From Cyanobium sp. T1B-Tous (GTDB lineage: Bacteria > Cyanobacteriota > Cyanobacteriia > PCC-6307 > Cyanobiaceae), in contig NZ_JAGQBE010000011.1 in NCBI RefSeq assembly GCF_024345475.1, positions 1 through 57,895 on the forward strand: a stretch of DNA of 57,895 bases, read 5' to 3'. Position 1 is the first letter of the stretch. Every line of letters begins with the position of its first letter. The notes beneath the pieces were generated by a model. It searched no databases. It had not been told where the DNA came from and saw only the letters and a program-made list of their open reading frames with translations. Both the position numbers and the translations under genes were made by a program. Shown here in pieces: positions 33,881 through 42,434 of the stretch.

Positions 33881-35761
33881 TCAGGCCGCCACCTGCACCT
33901 GCTCGGGCAGCACGCTGCTGGCCAGCAGCTCTTTGAGGTTGTCTCCCTCGATCACCTCTTTTTCCAGGATCTGCTGGGAGATGCTCTCCAGCAGCTCACG
34001 GTTGTGGCGCAGGATGGCCAGCGCTTTGTCGTGGGCGTTATCCACCAGGGTGCGCACCTCCTTGTCGATCGCCTGCGCCGTGGCATCGCTGACGGAGCGG
34101 CGGGGGTTGTTGCCGCCGCCGAGGAAACGGCTGCCGCCCTGCTTGTCGTAGGCCAGGGGGCCGAGGGTTTCACTCATGCCGAAGGTGCCCACCATCTGCT
34201 CGGCGATATCGGTGGCGCGTTGCAGGTCGTTGGCGGCACCGGTGGTGACTGCGCCGAACACGATCTCCTCGGCGCTGCGGCCGCCCAGCAGAGTGGCGAT
34301 CTGGCCTTCGAGGTCTTCCTTGGAGTTGAGGAAGCGCTCTTCGGTGGGTAGCTGCAGGGTGTAGCCCAGGGCGCTCATGCCGCGGGGCACGATCGAGATC
34401 TTGGCCACCTTGCTGCCGCCAGGCATCAGGTGCCCCACGATCGCGTGGCCCACCTCGTGGTACGCCACCACCCTCTTCTCATCGGGCTGGAGCACCCGGC
34501 TCTTCTTCTCCAGGCCAGCCACAACGCGCTCGATGGCCTCGTTGAGGTCGGCCTGTTCCACCTCGGTGCGGTAGGCGCGCGCGGCCAGCAGGGCCGCTTC
34601 ATTCACCAGGTTGGCCAGATCGGCTCCGGCGAAGCCACTGGTGGCCTGGGCGATCTTGTCGACGTCGACACTGGGGGAGAGCTTCACCTTCTTGGCGTAG
34701 ATCTCCAGGATCAACTTGCGGCCCGAGAGGTCGGGGCGGTCCACCAACACCTGGCGGTCGAAGCGGCCGGGACGCAGCAGCGCCGCATCGAGGGTTTCGG
34801 GCTGGTTGGTGGCGGCCAGCACGATCACCGGCTTGTCCTGACCGGTGAAGCCATCCATTTCCGTGAGCAGCTGGTTGAGCGTCTGCTCCCGCTCGTCGTT
34901 GCCCCCCACCACGCCCATCGAGCCGGAGCGGCTCTTGCCGATGGCGTCGAGTTCGTCGATGAAAATGATGCAGGGAGCCTTCTTCTTGGCCTCTTCAAAC
35001 AGGTCGCGCACCCGGGCGGCGCCGGCGCCGACGAACAGCTCCACGAACTCCGAGCCGGAAATGATGAAGAAGGGCACCTCCGCCTCGCCCGCCACGGCCT
35101 TGGAGAGCAGGGTTTTGCCGGTGCCGGGAGGGCCCACCAGCAGCACGCCCTTGGGAATGCGGGCGCCGATGGCCGCATAGCGCTCGGGTTTTTTGAGGAA
35201 GTCGACGATCTCGGCGAGTTCGGCCTTGGCCTCATCCACACCGGCCACGTCGGCGAAGGTGACCCGGGATTCCTCATCGGGCACATACACCTTGGCCTTG
35301 CTCTTGGTGAAGCTCAGGGCGCCCTGGGCACCGCCGCCCATCTGGCGGCGGGCGAAGAACTGCAGCACCAGGATGAAGATCAGCGGCGGCACCACCCAGC
35401 TCAGGGCCGTGGTGATGAAGCTGGGCTTCTGGGGCGGTGCGGCGGCGAATTCCACCCCGTGCTGCTCCAGCCGCTGGGGCAGATCCATGTCGAAGATCGG
35501 CGTGGTGGAGAGCACGGTGGGGGCACCCTCCGCCTCGGGCTCCTTGAGCTCGTAGCGGATCTGGTCGGAGGTGATGTAGGCGCGCTTGACGTTGCTGCTG
35601 TTCACCTGGTCGATGAACAGCGAATAGGGCACCCGCGGCACTTGGGCGGCCGGGTTGGGCAGGAAGTTGCTGAACAGCAGCAGCACGCCGAAGCCGATCA
35701 ACACCAGGTTGATGATCCCGAAGCGGCGGTTGGGGCGGTTGTCGTCCTGGCGGATCGCCAT
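33881..35761 (-). CDS. ftsH: ATP-dependent zinc protease FtsH
   Basis: Membrane AAA+ protease of 626 residues. TM1 is about 17-34 and TM2 about 115-135. Walker A GPPGTGKT is at 210-217 with Walker B IIFIDE, SRH region [17 protein letters not shown], and zinc site HEVGH at 435-439. Sequence features fit the cyanobacterial FtsH1/FtsH3 type (essential; FtsH3 pairs with FtsH1 or FtsH2) rather than certain identification of one. It degrades damaged membrane and regulatory proteins. Divergent from the SRAP gene with 99 bases between. Confidence 0.95.
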   Translation of the reverse strand: MAIRQDDNRPNRRFGIINLVLIGFGVLLLFSNFLPNPAAQVPRVPYSLFIDQVNSSNVKRAYITSDQIRYELKEPEAEGAPTVLSTTPIFDMDLPQRLEQHGVEFAAAPPQKPSFITTALSWVVPPLIFILVLQFFARRQMGGGAQGALSFTKSKAKVYVPDEESRVTFADVAGVDEAKAELAEIVDFLKKPERYAAIGARIPKGVLLVGPPGTGKTLLSKAVAGEAEVPFFIISGSEFVELFVGAGAARVRDLFEEAKKKAPCIIFIDELDAIGKSRSGSMGVVGGNDEREQTLNQLLTEMDGFTGQDKPVIVLAATNQPETLDAALLRPGRFDRQVLVDRPDLSGRKLILEIYAKKVKLSPSVDVDKIAQATSGFAGADLANLVNEAALLAARAYRTEVEQADLNEAIERVVAGLEKKSRVLQPDEKRVVAYHEVGHAIVGHLMPGGSKVAKISIVPRGMSALGYTLQLPTEERFLNSKEDLEGQIATLLGGRSAEEIVFGAVTTGAANDLQRATDIAEQMVGTFGMSETLGPLAYDKQGGSRFLGGGNNPRRSVSDATAQAIDKEVRTLVDNAHDKALAILRHNRELLESISQQILEKEVIEGDNLKELLASSVLPEQVQVAA

Positions 35762-35860
35762 GGTGCGGCAGCCAAAGGTGAGACCAAACTAGGGCTGCCG
35801 TTCCCGGCTTCGATCCGACGGGGGGTTGGGAGAACCGAACGCAGCCCCACGATTGCTGCC

Positions 35861-36499
35861 ATGTGTGGTCGCTTTTCTCTTACCGCCGAGCTTGCGGGTT
35901 TGCTGCCGCGCCTGCAGGGGCCCTTGCCGCCGGGGCTGCGCACCCACTACGCGCCCCGCTCTGAGGTGTGCCCGGGCGAGCCCCTGCTGATCCAGTGCCA
36001 GGAGAACGGCCAGCTGCAGGTGGCCCTGGCCCTGTGGGGCCTGCTGCCCGAGTGGGTCAAGGACCCAGCCACGGCCCACCGCCCCCTGCATGCCCGCGCC
36101 GAAACCGTGGCGCTCAAGCCGAGTTTCCGCGGCGCCTGGCGCCACCGTCGCTGCCTGATCCCGGCCGATGCCTTTTGGGAGAAGGGGCGCTGGCTCCGCC
36201 GCCGCGATGGCGACCTCTTCTGGCTGGCCGGTCTGTGGGAGCGCTGGATCGGCCCCGATGGCAGCGAGCTGGACACGTGCTGCGTGCTCACCACAGCCCC
36301 CAATGCCCTGCTGGCCCCGATCCACCGGCGCATGCCGGTGGTGATTCCCGCGGGCCTGGAGGAAGCCTGGCTCGAGCCTGCCGACGGCCCGGGCCTGCGG
36401 GCCCTCGAGCCCCTGCTGCTGCCCTGGGACCCGGGCGACTGGCAAGCCGATGGCGCGCCGTTGTGGCTAGACCAGCCCCAGTTGGAGCTGGACATTTGA
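35861..36499 (+). CDS. SRAP/HMCES abasic-site-shielding protein
   Basis: SOS-response-associated peptidase family (YedK/HMCES), 212 residues. Cys2 (MCGRF) is exposed after Met removal and forms a thiazolidine crosslink with abasic sites in single-stranded DNA. Further active-site elements HARAET, LIPADAFWE and the His in IHRRMPVVI are present. An open frame continues far upstream on this strand but the family starts at MCGRF. The stop overlaps the TTG start of a Nif11-like gene. Proximity to lexA is consistent with DNA-damage function. Confidence 0.95.
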   Translation: MCGRFSLTAELAGLLPRLQGPLPPGLRTHYAPRSEVCPGEPLLIQCQENGQLQVALALWGLLPEWVKDPATAHRPLHARAETVALKPSFRGAWRHRRCLIPADAFWEKGRWLRRRDGDLFWLAGLWERWIGPDGSELDTCCVLTTAPNALLAPIHRRMPVVIPAGLEEAWLEPADGPGLRALEPLLLPWDPGDWQADGAPLWLDQPQLELDI

Positions 36500-36741
36500 G
36501 CCTCGAGCAACTGGATGCCTTCCTGCTGCATGCCCGGCAGACCCCGGCGCTGGCGGCCCAATTGGCGGAGCCCCTGGAGTTGCCGGCCTTCCTCGACCTG
36601 GCCCGCGGCGCTGGCTACAGCCTCGATGAGGCGGATGTGATCGCCGCGCAGCAGCGGCAGGAGGCCAGCCTCAGCGATGCGGAGCTGCAGGAGCGGGCCG
36701 GAGTGGAAGGTCGGCGGTTGCGCAATTTCATCCTCGCCTGA
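36496..36741 (+). CDS. Nif11-like domain protein
   Basis: 81 residues. MSLEQLDAFLLHARQTPAL and FLDLARGAGYSLDEADV match the Nif11 family, known both as a nitrogen-fixation-linked protein and as leader part of RiPP precursors. Here the C-terminus (ERAGVEGRRLRNFILA) has no Gly-Gly site and no Cys-rich core, so it is not an obvious peptide precursor, and no modification enzyme is nearby. It starts with TTG overlapping the SRAP stop (TTGA), implying translation coupled to SRAP. Confidence 0.75.
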   Translation: MSLEQLDAFLLHARQTPALAAQLAEPLELPAFLDLARGAGYSLDEADVIAAQQRQEASLSDAELQERAGVEGRRLRNFILA

Positions 36742-36748
36742 GTCCCCC

Positions 36749-37240
36749 ATGGCGGCAGCCGCCGAGCGGGTCTGCGACTATCCACGTCCGCCGGCGTTGG
36801 TGGAGAGCGCTGCCCACGTGCGGGTGGAGGCCCTCGGCCAGCTGCTTGCCGACACCCACCGCAGCCTGCGGGTGCTGGAAACCTTCCATCCGCCCACCGT
36901 CTACCTGCCACCCGAGGCGGTGCGGCAGGAGTTGTTGCAGCCCAGCGCCGGTGCCAGCTTCTGTGAGTGGAAGGGGGTGGCCCGCTACTTCGATGTGGTG
37001 GTGGATCCGGGCGCACCGGCCGAGCGGCGGCTGCGGCGGGCGGTGTGGACCTACCCCGAGCCCTCGGCGGCCTTTGGGGCGCTGGCCGGCTGGCTGGCGG
37101 TGTATCCAGCCCTGATGGACGGCTGCTGGCTCGATGGCGAGCGGGTGACCCCCCAGCCGGGCGGGTTTTACGGCGGCTGGATCACCTCGGCGGTGGCAGG
37201 GCCCTTCAAGGGCGATCCGCTGCATCCGGAGCTGGTCTGA
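36749..37240 (+). CDS. DUF427 domain protein
   Basis: 163 residues. The fold signature is visible as RVLETFHPPTVYLPPEAV followed by FCEWKGVARYFDVVV and WTYPEP, typical of DUF427 (small beta-tent proteins). Function is unknown. It follows the Nif11-like gene by 7 bases and overlaps the convergent ribD by 35 bases. Confidence 0.86.
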   Translation: MAAAAERVCDYPRPPALVESAAHVRVEALGQLLADTHRSLRVLETFHPPTVYLPPEAVRQELLQPSAGASFCEWKGVARYFDVVVDPGAPAERRLRRAVWTYPEPSAAFGALAGWLAVYPALMDGCWLDGERVTPQPGGFYGGWITSAVAGPFKGDPLHPELV

Positions 37241-38336
37241 GCCGCCACAGCCAGTCGTCGCCGAGGGCCTCGGGCGCCAGGGTCTGCCAGCTGGGCACCT
37301 GGGCCATGGTGGTGAACCCCAGCTCGCCCAGGGGCGTGCGGGCGGCCAGGCCACCCATCAGTTTGGGCGCGATCACCGCAGCCACCTCCTGCACGCAGCC
37401 CTCGCGCAGGGCCGCTGCGGCCAGTTCAGGGCCGCACTCCCACAGCACCTGGTTGCAGCCGCGCTCGGCCAGGGCCTCCAGCAGCAGCCTGGGGCTGCAC
37501 TGGGGTAGCTCCAGGCTCTGCAGGCCGGGATGGGCCGCGCCCAGGGCCGCGAGCTGCTGGCGGGCCTCCTGAGGCGCTTCGGGGCCATGGACCACCAGGG
37601 TGGCGGCGCTGGCCTGATCCCAGAGCTGGGCGCTGGCCGGCAGGTCCAGGCTGCGGCTGAGCACCACCCGCAGGGGCTCGGGTTGGCGCTGGCCGCGGCT
37701 GGTGAGTAGGGGATCGTCGCTGCGCACGGTGCCGCCGCCCACGATCACCGCATCGCAGGTGGCCCGCAGTCGGTGCACCCAGGTGCGGGCCTCAGCGCCG
37801 CTGATCCATTGGCTGGCACCGTTGCTCAGGGCGGTGCGGCCGTCGATGCCCATGGCCCACTTGAGGAGGCCCAGGGGCCGGCCGGTGGCGATGCGGTGGC
37901 AGAAGGGGCGATTGAGGGCGCGGGCTTCGGCTTCCGCCACGCCGCAGATCACCGTGATGCCGGCGGCCCGGAGCTGCGCCAGCCCGCCTCCGGCCACCTG
38001 GGGGTTGGGATCGGCCATGGCCACCACCACCCGGGTGATGCCCGCGGCGATCACCGCCTCGCTGCAGGGGGGCGTGCGGCCGTGGTGGCAGCAGGGCTCC
38101 AGGGTCACCAGCAGGGTGCCGCCCCGGGCCCGTTCTCCGGCCTGGGCCAGGGCGCCCACCTCGGCGTGGGGTTCACCGGCCCGGGCGTGGTAGCCCTCCC
38201 CCACCAGCACTCCGCAGGCATCGAGCACCACGGCTCCCACCAGGGGGTTGGGGCTCGTGCGGCCGGCGCCGAGGGCGGCGAGCTGCAGGGCCCGCAGCAT
38301 CCAGGGACGCCAGGGCCTTGGGACAGGGGGTGACAC
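37206..38336 (-). CDS. ribD: Bifunctional riboflavin deaminase/reductase RibD
   Basis: Second and third steps of riboflavin synthesis. The N-terminal deaminase domain (about 1-145) holds the zinc ligands PHAEV and EPCCHHGRTPPC. The C-terminal reductase domain has LKWAMGIDGRTA and VGGGTVRSDDPLL. I prefer GTG 38336 (MSPPVPRPWRPWML); TTG 38360 and ATG 38300 are alternatives. ribF lies elsewhere in the window. Confidence 0.95.
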   Translation of the reverse strand: MSPPVPRPWRPWMLRALQLAALGAGRTSPNPLVGAVVLDACGVLVGEGYHARAGEPHAEVGALAQAGERARGGTLLVTLEPCCHHGRTPPCSEAVIAAGITRVVVAMADPNPQVAGGGLAQLRAAGITVICGVAEAEARALNRPFCHRIATGRPLGLLKWAMGIDGRTALSNGASQWISGAEARTWVHRLRATCDAVIVGGGTVRSDDPLLTSRGQRQPEPLRVVLSRSLDLPASAQLWDQASAATLVVHGPEAPQEARQQLAALGAAHPGLQSLELPQCSPRLLLEALAERGCNQVLWECGPELAAAALREGCVQEVAAVIAPKLMGGLAARTPLGELGFTTMAQVPSWQTLAPEALGDDWLWRLRPAPDAADRP

Positions 38337-38374
38337 TGAAGAGCGTGGAAGAGCAACCAATAGAGCGGGAAAAT

Positions 38375-38587
38375 CTAAGGGAGATACCAGTCGTCCCCGT
38401 GGGATGTTGGATCCATCCGTTGTCTGCCTGAATTCATCATTTCCGTGTAAGACAGTGCCCTGGGGCGTTCCTGATCCAAAGAGATTGATCTCAGATCTTC
38501 GGCTTGAGGCTGAGCCCTCCCGGTCAGGAGTTTCCTCACCATCCAGCCGATGGTCAACGACAAACCAAGCCCGACCAGCATGCTCAT
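38375..38587 (-). CDS. Small membrane-anchored hypothetical protein
   Basis: 70 residues: N-terminal hydrophobic helix (MSMLVGLGLSLTIGWMV), basic stop (RKLLTGR) and a polar tail ending HGDDWYLP. No family recognised. The start at 38587 drops a longer frame that runs through the next gene region without protein character. It sits 61 bases downstream of another single-helix protein gene on the same strand. Third-position GC is lower than in neighbouring genes. Confidence 0.58.
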   Translation of the reverse strand: MSMLVGLGLSLTIGWMVRKLLTGRAQPQAEDLRSISLDQERPRALSYTEMMNSGRQRMDPTSHGDDWYLP

Positions 38588-38648
38588 GGCTGCATGATGG
38601 CGGAGAGACGCGTCAGTGCAATCTCGAGGATGGGCCAGTGTCGAGACG

Positions 38649-38948
38649 TCACGGCGCAGATGCCGGAGGTTTGGTCTCGTCTGCCACTGGAACAGGCGGC
38701 AGCGGGGGCGGATCTTGCAGAGGCGCCGAAGGCGGGGCTGGCAGAGAGGGCGTTGTGGGGGGCTGAGATTGGGGACTCTGGACGCCATTCCCCCGTCCCT
38801 TGAGTTCTTTTTGCAACGTCTCAATTAAAAGCCGCTGATCTTTGATTTGCCCATCCATTCCATCGAAGTATCTCACGGCAGCAACGGCTGCAACCGCAAT
38901 GGTTGTCAGGCTTGCAACAACCGCGATGCTCTTGGAAAAGCTAACCAT
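38649..38948 (-). CDS. Single-helix protein with proline-rich tail
   Basis: 99 residues: N-terminal membrane helix (SIAVVASLTTIAVAAVAAV, about 7-25), a short charged coil (QIKDQRLLIETLQKELKG) and a Pro/Ala/Ser-rich C-terminus of about 45 residues. Topology suggests an anchored protein with an extended soluble tail. A perfect AGGAGG lies 8 bases before the ATG, rare in this window. No family recognised. Probably co-transcribed with the following 70-residue membrane protein gene. Confidence 0.65.
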   Translation of the reverse strand: MVSFSKSIAVVASLTTIAVAAVAAVRYFDGMDGQIKDQRLLIETLQKELKGRGNGVQSPQSQPPTTPSLPAPPSAPLQDPPPLPPVPVADETKPPASAP

Positions 38949-38956
38949 GCTGCCAT

Positions 38957-38962
38957 CCTCCT
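38957..38962 (-). promoter_or_regulatory. Strong Shine-Dalgarno AGGAGG
   Basis: Complete AGGAGG with 8-base spacing to the ATG at 38948. It fixes the start of that gene against an out-of-frame ATG between them. Most genes in this window show weak or no SD. Confidence 0.8.
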
Positions 38963-39079
38963 GCCCAATGTTGTCGTGATTTTATCTTGATCAATTCAGT
39001 CATGCCTGTTGGGGTTGTGCGCTGGCCTGATTGATCCGCGTTGCGTTTGAGAGGGGTTGTTGTTGGCAATCCTGGCTGG

Positions 39080-39568
39080 CTAAGCCATCGGCAGGCTGCG
39101 CCATTCGGCCACCACGAACGGCGGCACCGGCAGTTCCACGAACACCCCGGGCAGAACCAGGCGCAGGGGCCGATCCTGGTGCAGGTCGGCCAGCAGGGGG
39201 GCCAGGTCGAATTCGGCCGCGGCGGCGCGGCCGTCTGCGGCCAGCTGGGGGTTGGCCAGGGTGACATCGGCCAGCGCCCAGTGGAAGCGACCGCTCTGCA
39301 CCTGCAGGGCGGTGGGGTGGTCAAGCCGCACCTTGCCGGGGTAGCCCACAATCCGCAGCTTCAGCGGCCCACCCGGGGGACCCTCGCGGTAGGCCACCAC
39401 CTGCCAGCTCTGGTAGTCGAGGTCGCGCAGGCTCTCGAGGCTGCGCACCACCGGGGTGCCGTTTTCGTCGTTGTGGGCATGCACCAGGGCCTGGGCGGCG
39501 GTGGGGTGGCCCAGCCACAGGGCCAGGGCCAGCACCGGGGCGAGCAGCAGGGAGAGCAGCGGCTTCAT
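39080..39568 (-). CDS. DUF3122 exported protein
   Basis: 162 residues with a signal peptide (MKPLLSLLLAPVLALALWLG, cleavage near AQA) and the DUF3122 core RSLESLRDLDYQSWQVVAYR, LRIVGYPGKVRLDHP and FHWALADV. A cyanobacterial periplasmic/lumenal protein of unknown role. Its ATG overlaps the stop of the GH116 gene (ATGA), implying coupled expression. Confidence 0.85.
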   Translation of the reverse strand: MKPLLSLLLAPVLALALWLGHPTAAQALVHAHNDENGTPVVRSLESLRDLDYQSWQVVAYREGPPGGPLKLRIVGYPGKVRLDHPTALQVQSGRFHWALADVTLANPQLAADGRAAAAEFDLAPLLADLHQDRPLRLVLPGVFVELPVPPFVVAEWRSLPMA

Positions 39569-42093
39569 GGCTGGCGCTCCGCCCCGGGAATCGCTTGCCA
39601 GTTGGTGTGGGTGGCCCACACCGCCCAGATCGCCATCGCCCGCAGGTAGTGGCAGGCGCGGAAGGTGTTCACCGCCGTGATCGCTTCCGGGGTGCGGAAC
39701 TGCAGGCCGCCGGCGTACACCTGCTCCACCACCGCTCCAGTGATGGCGAAGGCGGTGCCGGTCTCGCCCATCAGGCGGTAGTAGGCCGCCAGGCCGAAGT
39801 TGATGCCGGTCCACACCTCCAGGGGGTGGGTGCCGTTGGGATCGAGCGGGGTGCCGTCGCGGCGCAGGCCGTTGGCCACGCCGAGCTGGCCCCCTCGGAA
39901 GCCCTCGAAGCAGGCCTCCTTCACGGCCTGGAGGGAGCTGCGGGCCCGCTCGTCAGCCACCACGGCGGGCAGGCCCAGCAGGCGGGCGTAGAAGTCGCCG
40001 CAGAGCTGGTCGGCCATCACCACCGGCGTGCCGCTCTCGGCATCGATGTTGTAGTACTCGCCGTTCCACAGCAGGGCATCGAAGTTGGCGCGCGATTGCT
40101 CCAGCCAGCTGCCGAACTCCCGCTGCTCCCCGCTCGTGTCGAGCCCCAGATCCAGCTGGAGCCGTTGGGCCATGGCCAGGGCCGCCTCCAGGGCTGCGAT
40201 CCAGAGGGCGCCGCAGTAGGCACTCACCCCCTTGAGGGGCCAATCGTCGAAGGTCTGGTCGGGGGCACCGCCGTTATCGGGCAGGCCGTCGTCGTTGGCG
40301 TCGAAGGTTTTCAGGTAGCGCAGGGCCTGCACCGCCGCCGGCCAGCAGTCCGCCAGGAAACGCAGGTCTTCGCCGCTGGGGGCCAGCTTGAAGGTGCGCC
40401 ACACCTGCAGCACGAAATCGCTGGCCAGGTCCTTCCAGAGGTTGCAGTCCTGGTAGGCGGTGTAGTTGGTGGCATCCCAGGGCCGCTCATTCGGCGCGCC
40501 CAGGTCGTGGGGGGTGGCGCCGGCCAGCTTGCGGGCGGCCTCCACCCGGCCCTTGCCCTGGGTGAAGTACCAGCCGATGGGCCGGGGTGTGGCATCGGCG
40601 GCGGGGATGGCGCGGGCGAAGCTGCGCAGCACGCTCTTGTCGAGCTCGGGCCAGAGCTGCAGCAGGGCAAAGGAGCCGTAGAGCCGCACGTCGAGGCTCT
40701 CGTACCAGGCGTAGTCGAGGCACTCGAGCACCCCGAAACGGCCCACGGGATCCTCGGGGCTGGCGGCGCTCCAGAGGCTGCCCCCGCTGGCCAGGTCGTA
40801 GAGCTCGTTGAACAGGGCCATGCGCAGCGGCTCCGGCAGGTCGGCGCGTTCCAGCACCGGCCGCTGCCAGGCCTCGATCTGGGCGCGCCAGTCGCGCCAG
40901 TCGCGCAGGGCCTCGGCGGCGATGGCGGCGGCGTTGTCGCCACTGCTGCCGAACACATCGGTGTAGCGGCGCAGGGCCCGGGTGCCGGTGGCAAAGGCCG
41001 TCACCGGCAGATCCCAGCTGATCACCAGGGGGATTTCAAGGCTCTGTCCGGGCTCCAGCTGGCATCGCACCGCCAGGGCCGCGCTGGCCGGACCCTGGTC
41101 CGCGCTGCGGCGGTCGTTGTTGCTGTCGGGAATGGAGCCATCGCGGGCGAAGGGCTCCCACAGCTCGGCGCCACTGCCGCTGGGATCCCAGCGGCTGCAG
41201 CGCTGGATGCTCAGGCCCGGGTGGCGCTCGATTAGGCCGGCATCAGTGGCGAGGCACCACTGGCCCTGGCCCTCGGCCACCGGCGTGGAGCGCTCCCCTT
41301 CCAGCAGCACCCCCTGGAGGCCCGGTTGGTCCACCCAGCGGTTGCGCTGGCCCTGGCTGCGGCCGATGGCCGGCACGTAGTTGTGCTCCGGGCTGCCGTC
41401 GTCGCGGAACTCCACCGCTGCGGTGGGGTCGGTGTTGGTGAACCAGCCCGTGGTGTTGCGCCAGCTCAGTAGCAGCGAGAGGTCGAGCGGGCGGTTGGTG
41501 GGGTTGGTGAGCGTCCATACGAACACCGCCACCGGGTAGCTGGTGCGTTGGTAGTCGCCCGGCAGGATCGGGCTGAACGCCTCGTAGCGCACCTCGGCGT
41601 TGAACACGCCCGTGTACTGGGTGCTGCTCAGGGGATAGCGGGCGGCATAGGTGCCGGTGGTCTGGTCGGGGGTGCTGGCGGGGTACCAGCTCCAGGCGCT
41701 GAGGGGCTCGCCCGCCTCGGGCCGGGAGGCGTCCACCGGGGGCTTCACCGCCAGGGCGTGGGCCCGGCTCTGCTCGCCGTCGCTCTCGAACAGGGCGAAT
41801 TGGCAGTCGGGCAGGGTGCCGAACCAGTGCTCCCCACCATCGAGGTGCCACAGGTTGAAGGAGCCGTCGGTGCCGCGGCCGATGCAGCCGGCGCCGAAGC
41901 CCCCCAGGGGCATGCCGTGGTTGGGCCCGTCGTCGAGGTTGCTGGCGTAGCGCACCGTGTAGGGCTGCTCCCAGCCCAGGCCGAAGGGCCGGCTCCAGCT
42001 GGCGGCGGGGGCCTGGCCGCCAGCGGCGCCTGCCCGTGGGGACCCTTTGCCCTTCAGCAGCGTGGTCAGGGCAGAGAGGCCGAAGCGCGCCAT
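39565..42093 (-). CDS. GH116 family beta-glucosidase (GBA2-like glucosylceramidase)
   Basis: 842 residues, two-domain GH116 layout: N-terminal beta-sandwich (about 40-390, GMPLGGFGAGCIGRGTDG) and C-terminal (alpha/alpha)6 barrel. FNELYDLASGG contains the Glu expected as nucleophile, and PDQTFDDWPLKG the Asp expected as acid/base by comparison with the GBA2/TxGH116 families. The N-terminus is not a clear signal peptide, so it is likely cytosolic or membrane-associated. The natural substrate in a cyanobacterium is unknown; glucolipids or soluble beta-glucosides are options. Confidence 0.9.
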   Translation of the reverse strand: MARFGLSALTTLLKGKGSPRAGAAGGQAPAASWSRPFGLGWEQPYTVRYASNLDDGPNHGMPLGGFGAGCIGRGTDGSFNLWHLDGGEHWFGTLPDCQFALFESDGEQSRAHALAVKPPVDASRPEAGEPLSAWSWYPASTPDQTTGTYAARYPLSSTQYTGVFNAEVRYEAFSPILPGDYQRTSYPVAVFVWTLTNPTNRPLDLSLLLSWRNTTGWFTNTDPTAAVEFRDDGSPEHNYVPAIGRSQGQRNRWVDQPGLQGVLLEGERSTPVAEGQGQWCLATDAGLIERHPGLSIQRCSRWDPSGSGAELWEPFARDGSIPDSNNDRRSADQGPASAALAVRCQLEPGQSLEIPLVISWDLPVTAFATGTRALRRYTDVFGSSGDNAAAIAAEALRDWRDWRAQIEAWQRPVLERADLPEPLRMALFNELYDLASGGSLWSAASPEDPVGRFGVLECLDYAWYESLDVRLYGSFALLQLWPELDKSVLRSFARAIPAADATPRPIGWYFTQGKGRVEAARKLAGATPHDLGAPNERPWDATNYTAYQDCNLWKDLASDFVLQVWRTFKLAPSGEDLRFLADCWPAAVQALRYLKTFDANDDGLPDNGGAPDQTFDDWPLKGVSAYCGALWIAALEAALAMAQRLQLDLGLDTSGEQREFGSWLEQSRANFDALLWNGEYYNIDAESGTPVVMADQLCGDFYARLLGLPAVVADERARSSLQAVKEACFEGFRGGQLGVANGLRRDGTPLDPNGTHPLEVWTGINFGLAAYYRLMGETGTAFAITGAVVEQVYAGGLQFRTPEAITAVNTFRACHYLRAMAIWAVWATHTNWQAIPGAERQP

Positions 42094-42120
42094 GGGGCCA
42101 GAAAAGATGCGCCCAGCTTG

Positions 42121-42363
42121 TCAGAGGTCGCTGGCTTGGGACTGGAAGCCGCCGTTCACCTCCTGGTCCACCAGGGCATCGAGGGTGACGGCCGAGCGCA
42201 CCAGGGCCTGGTAGCGCTGCACCACCCGGCGGTTGCGCTCGATCCAAGTGCCGGGATCGCCGCTGGGCAGGCCCGTGCCGTCACCGGCCAGCAGCTCCAG
42301 GTCGCTCTGTTGGGCCAGCAGGGCCAGCACCAGGTCGTGAATCCGCTGGCGGCGGTCGCTCAT
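42121..42363 (-). CDS. Small conserved-looking hypothetical protein
   Basis: 80 residues (MSDRRQRIHDLVLALLAQQ start), helical, acidic, soluble. The internal stretch WIERNRRVVQRYQALVRSAVTLDALV suggests a helical bundle. No known family. ATG 42363 is preferred to 42396. It lies 27 bases upstream of the GH116 gene on the same strand. Confidence 0.62.
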   Translation of the reverse strand: MSDRRQRIHDLVLALLAQQSDLELLAGDGTGLPSGDPGTWIERNRRVVQRYQALVRSAVTLDALVDQEVNGGFQSQASDL

Positions 42364-42434
42364 GGCCAGGCCGGGGGGCACGTGGCTAAGCATCATGGCT
42401 CCAGTGACCGTGGGGCGCCCTGGCGGAGCTGGCC

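Noticed and set aside
36496-36741. Lanthipeptide (prochlorosin-type) precursor
   Set aside because: The protein has a Nif11-like leader region, but no Gly-Gly cleavage site, no Cys/Ser/Thr-rich core and no LanM or transporter gene nearby.
39595-41235. 546-codon plus-strand frame inside the GH116 gene
   Set aside because: Antisense to a well-supported GH116 enzyme; Gly/Val/His-rich with no family features.
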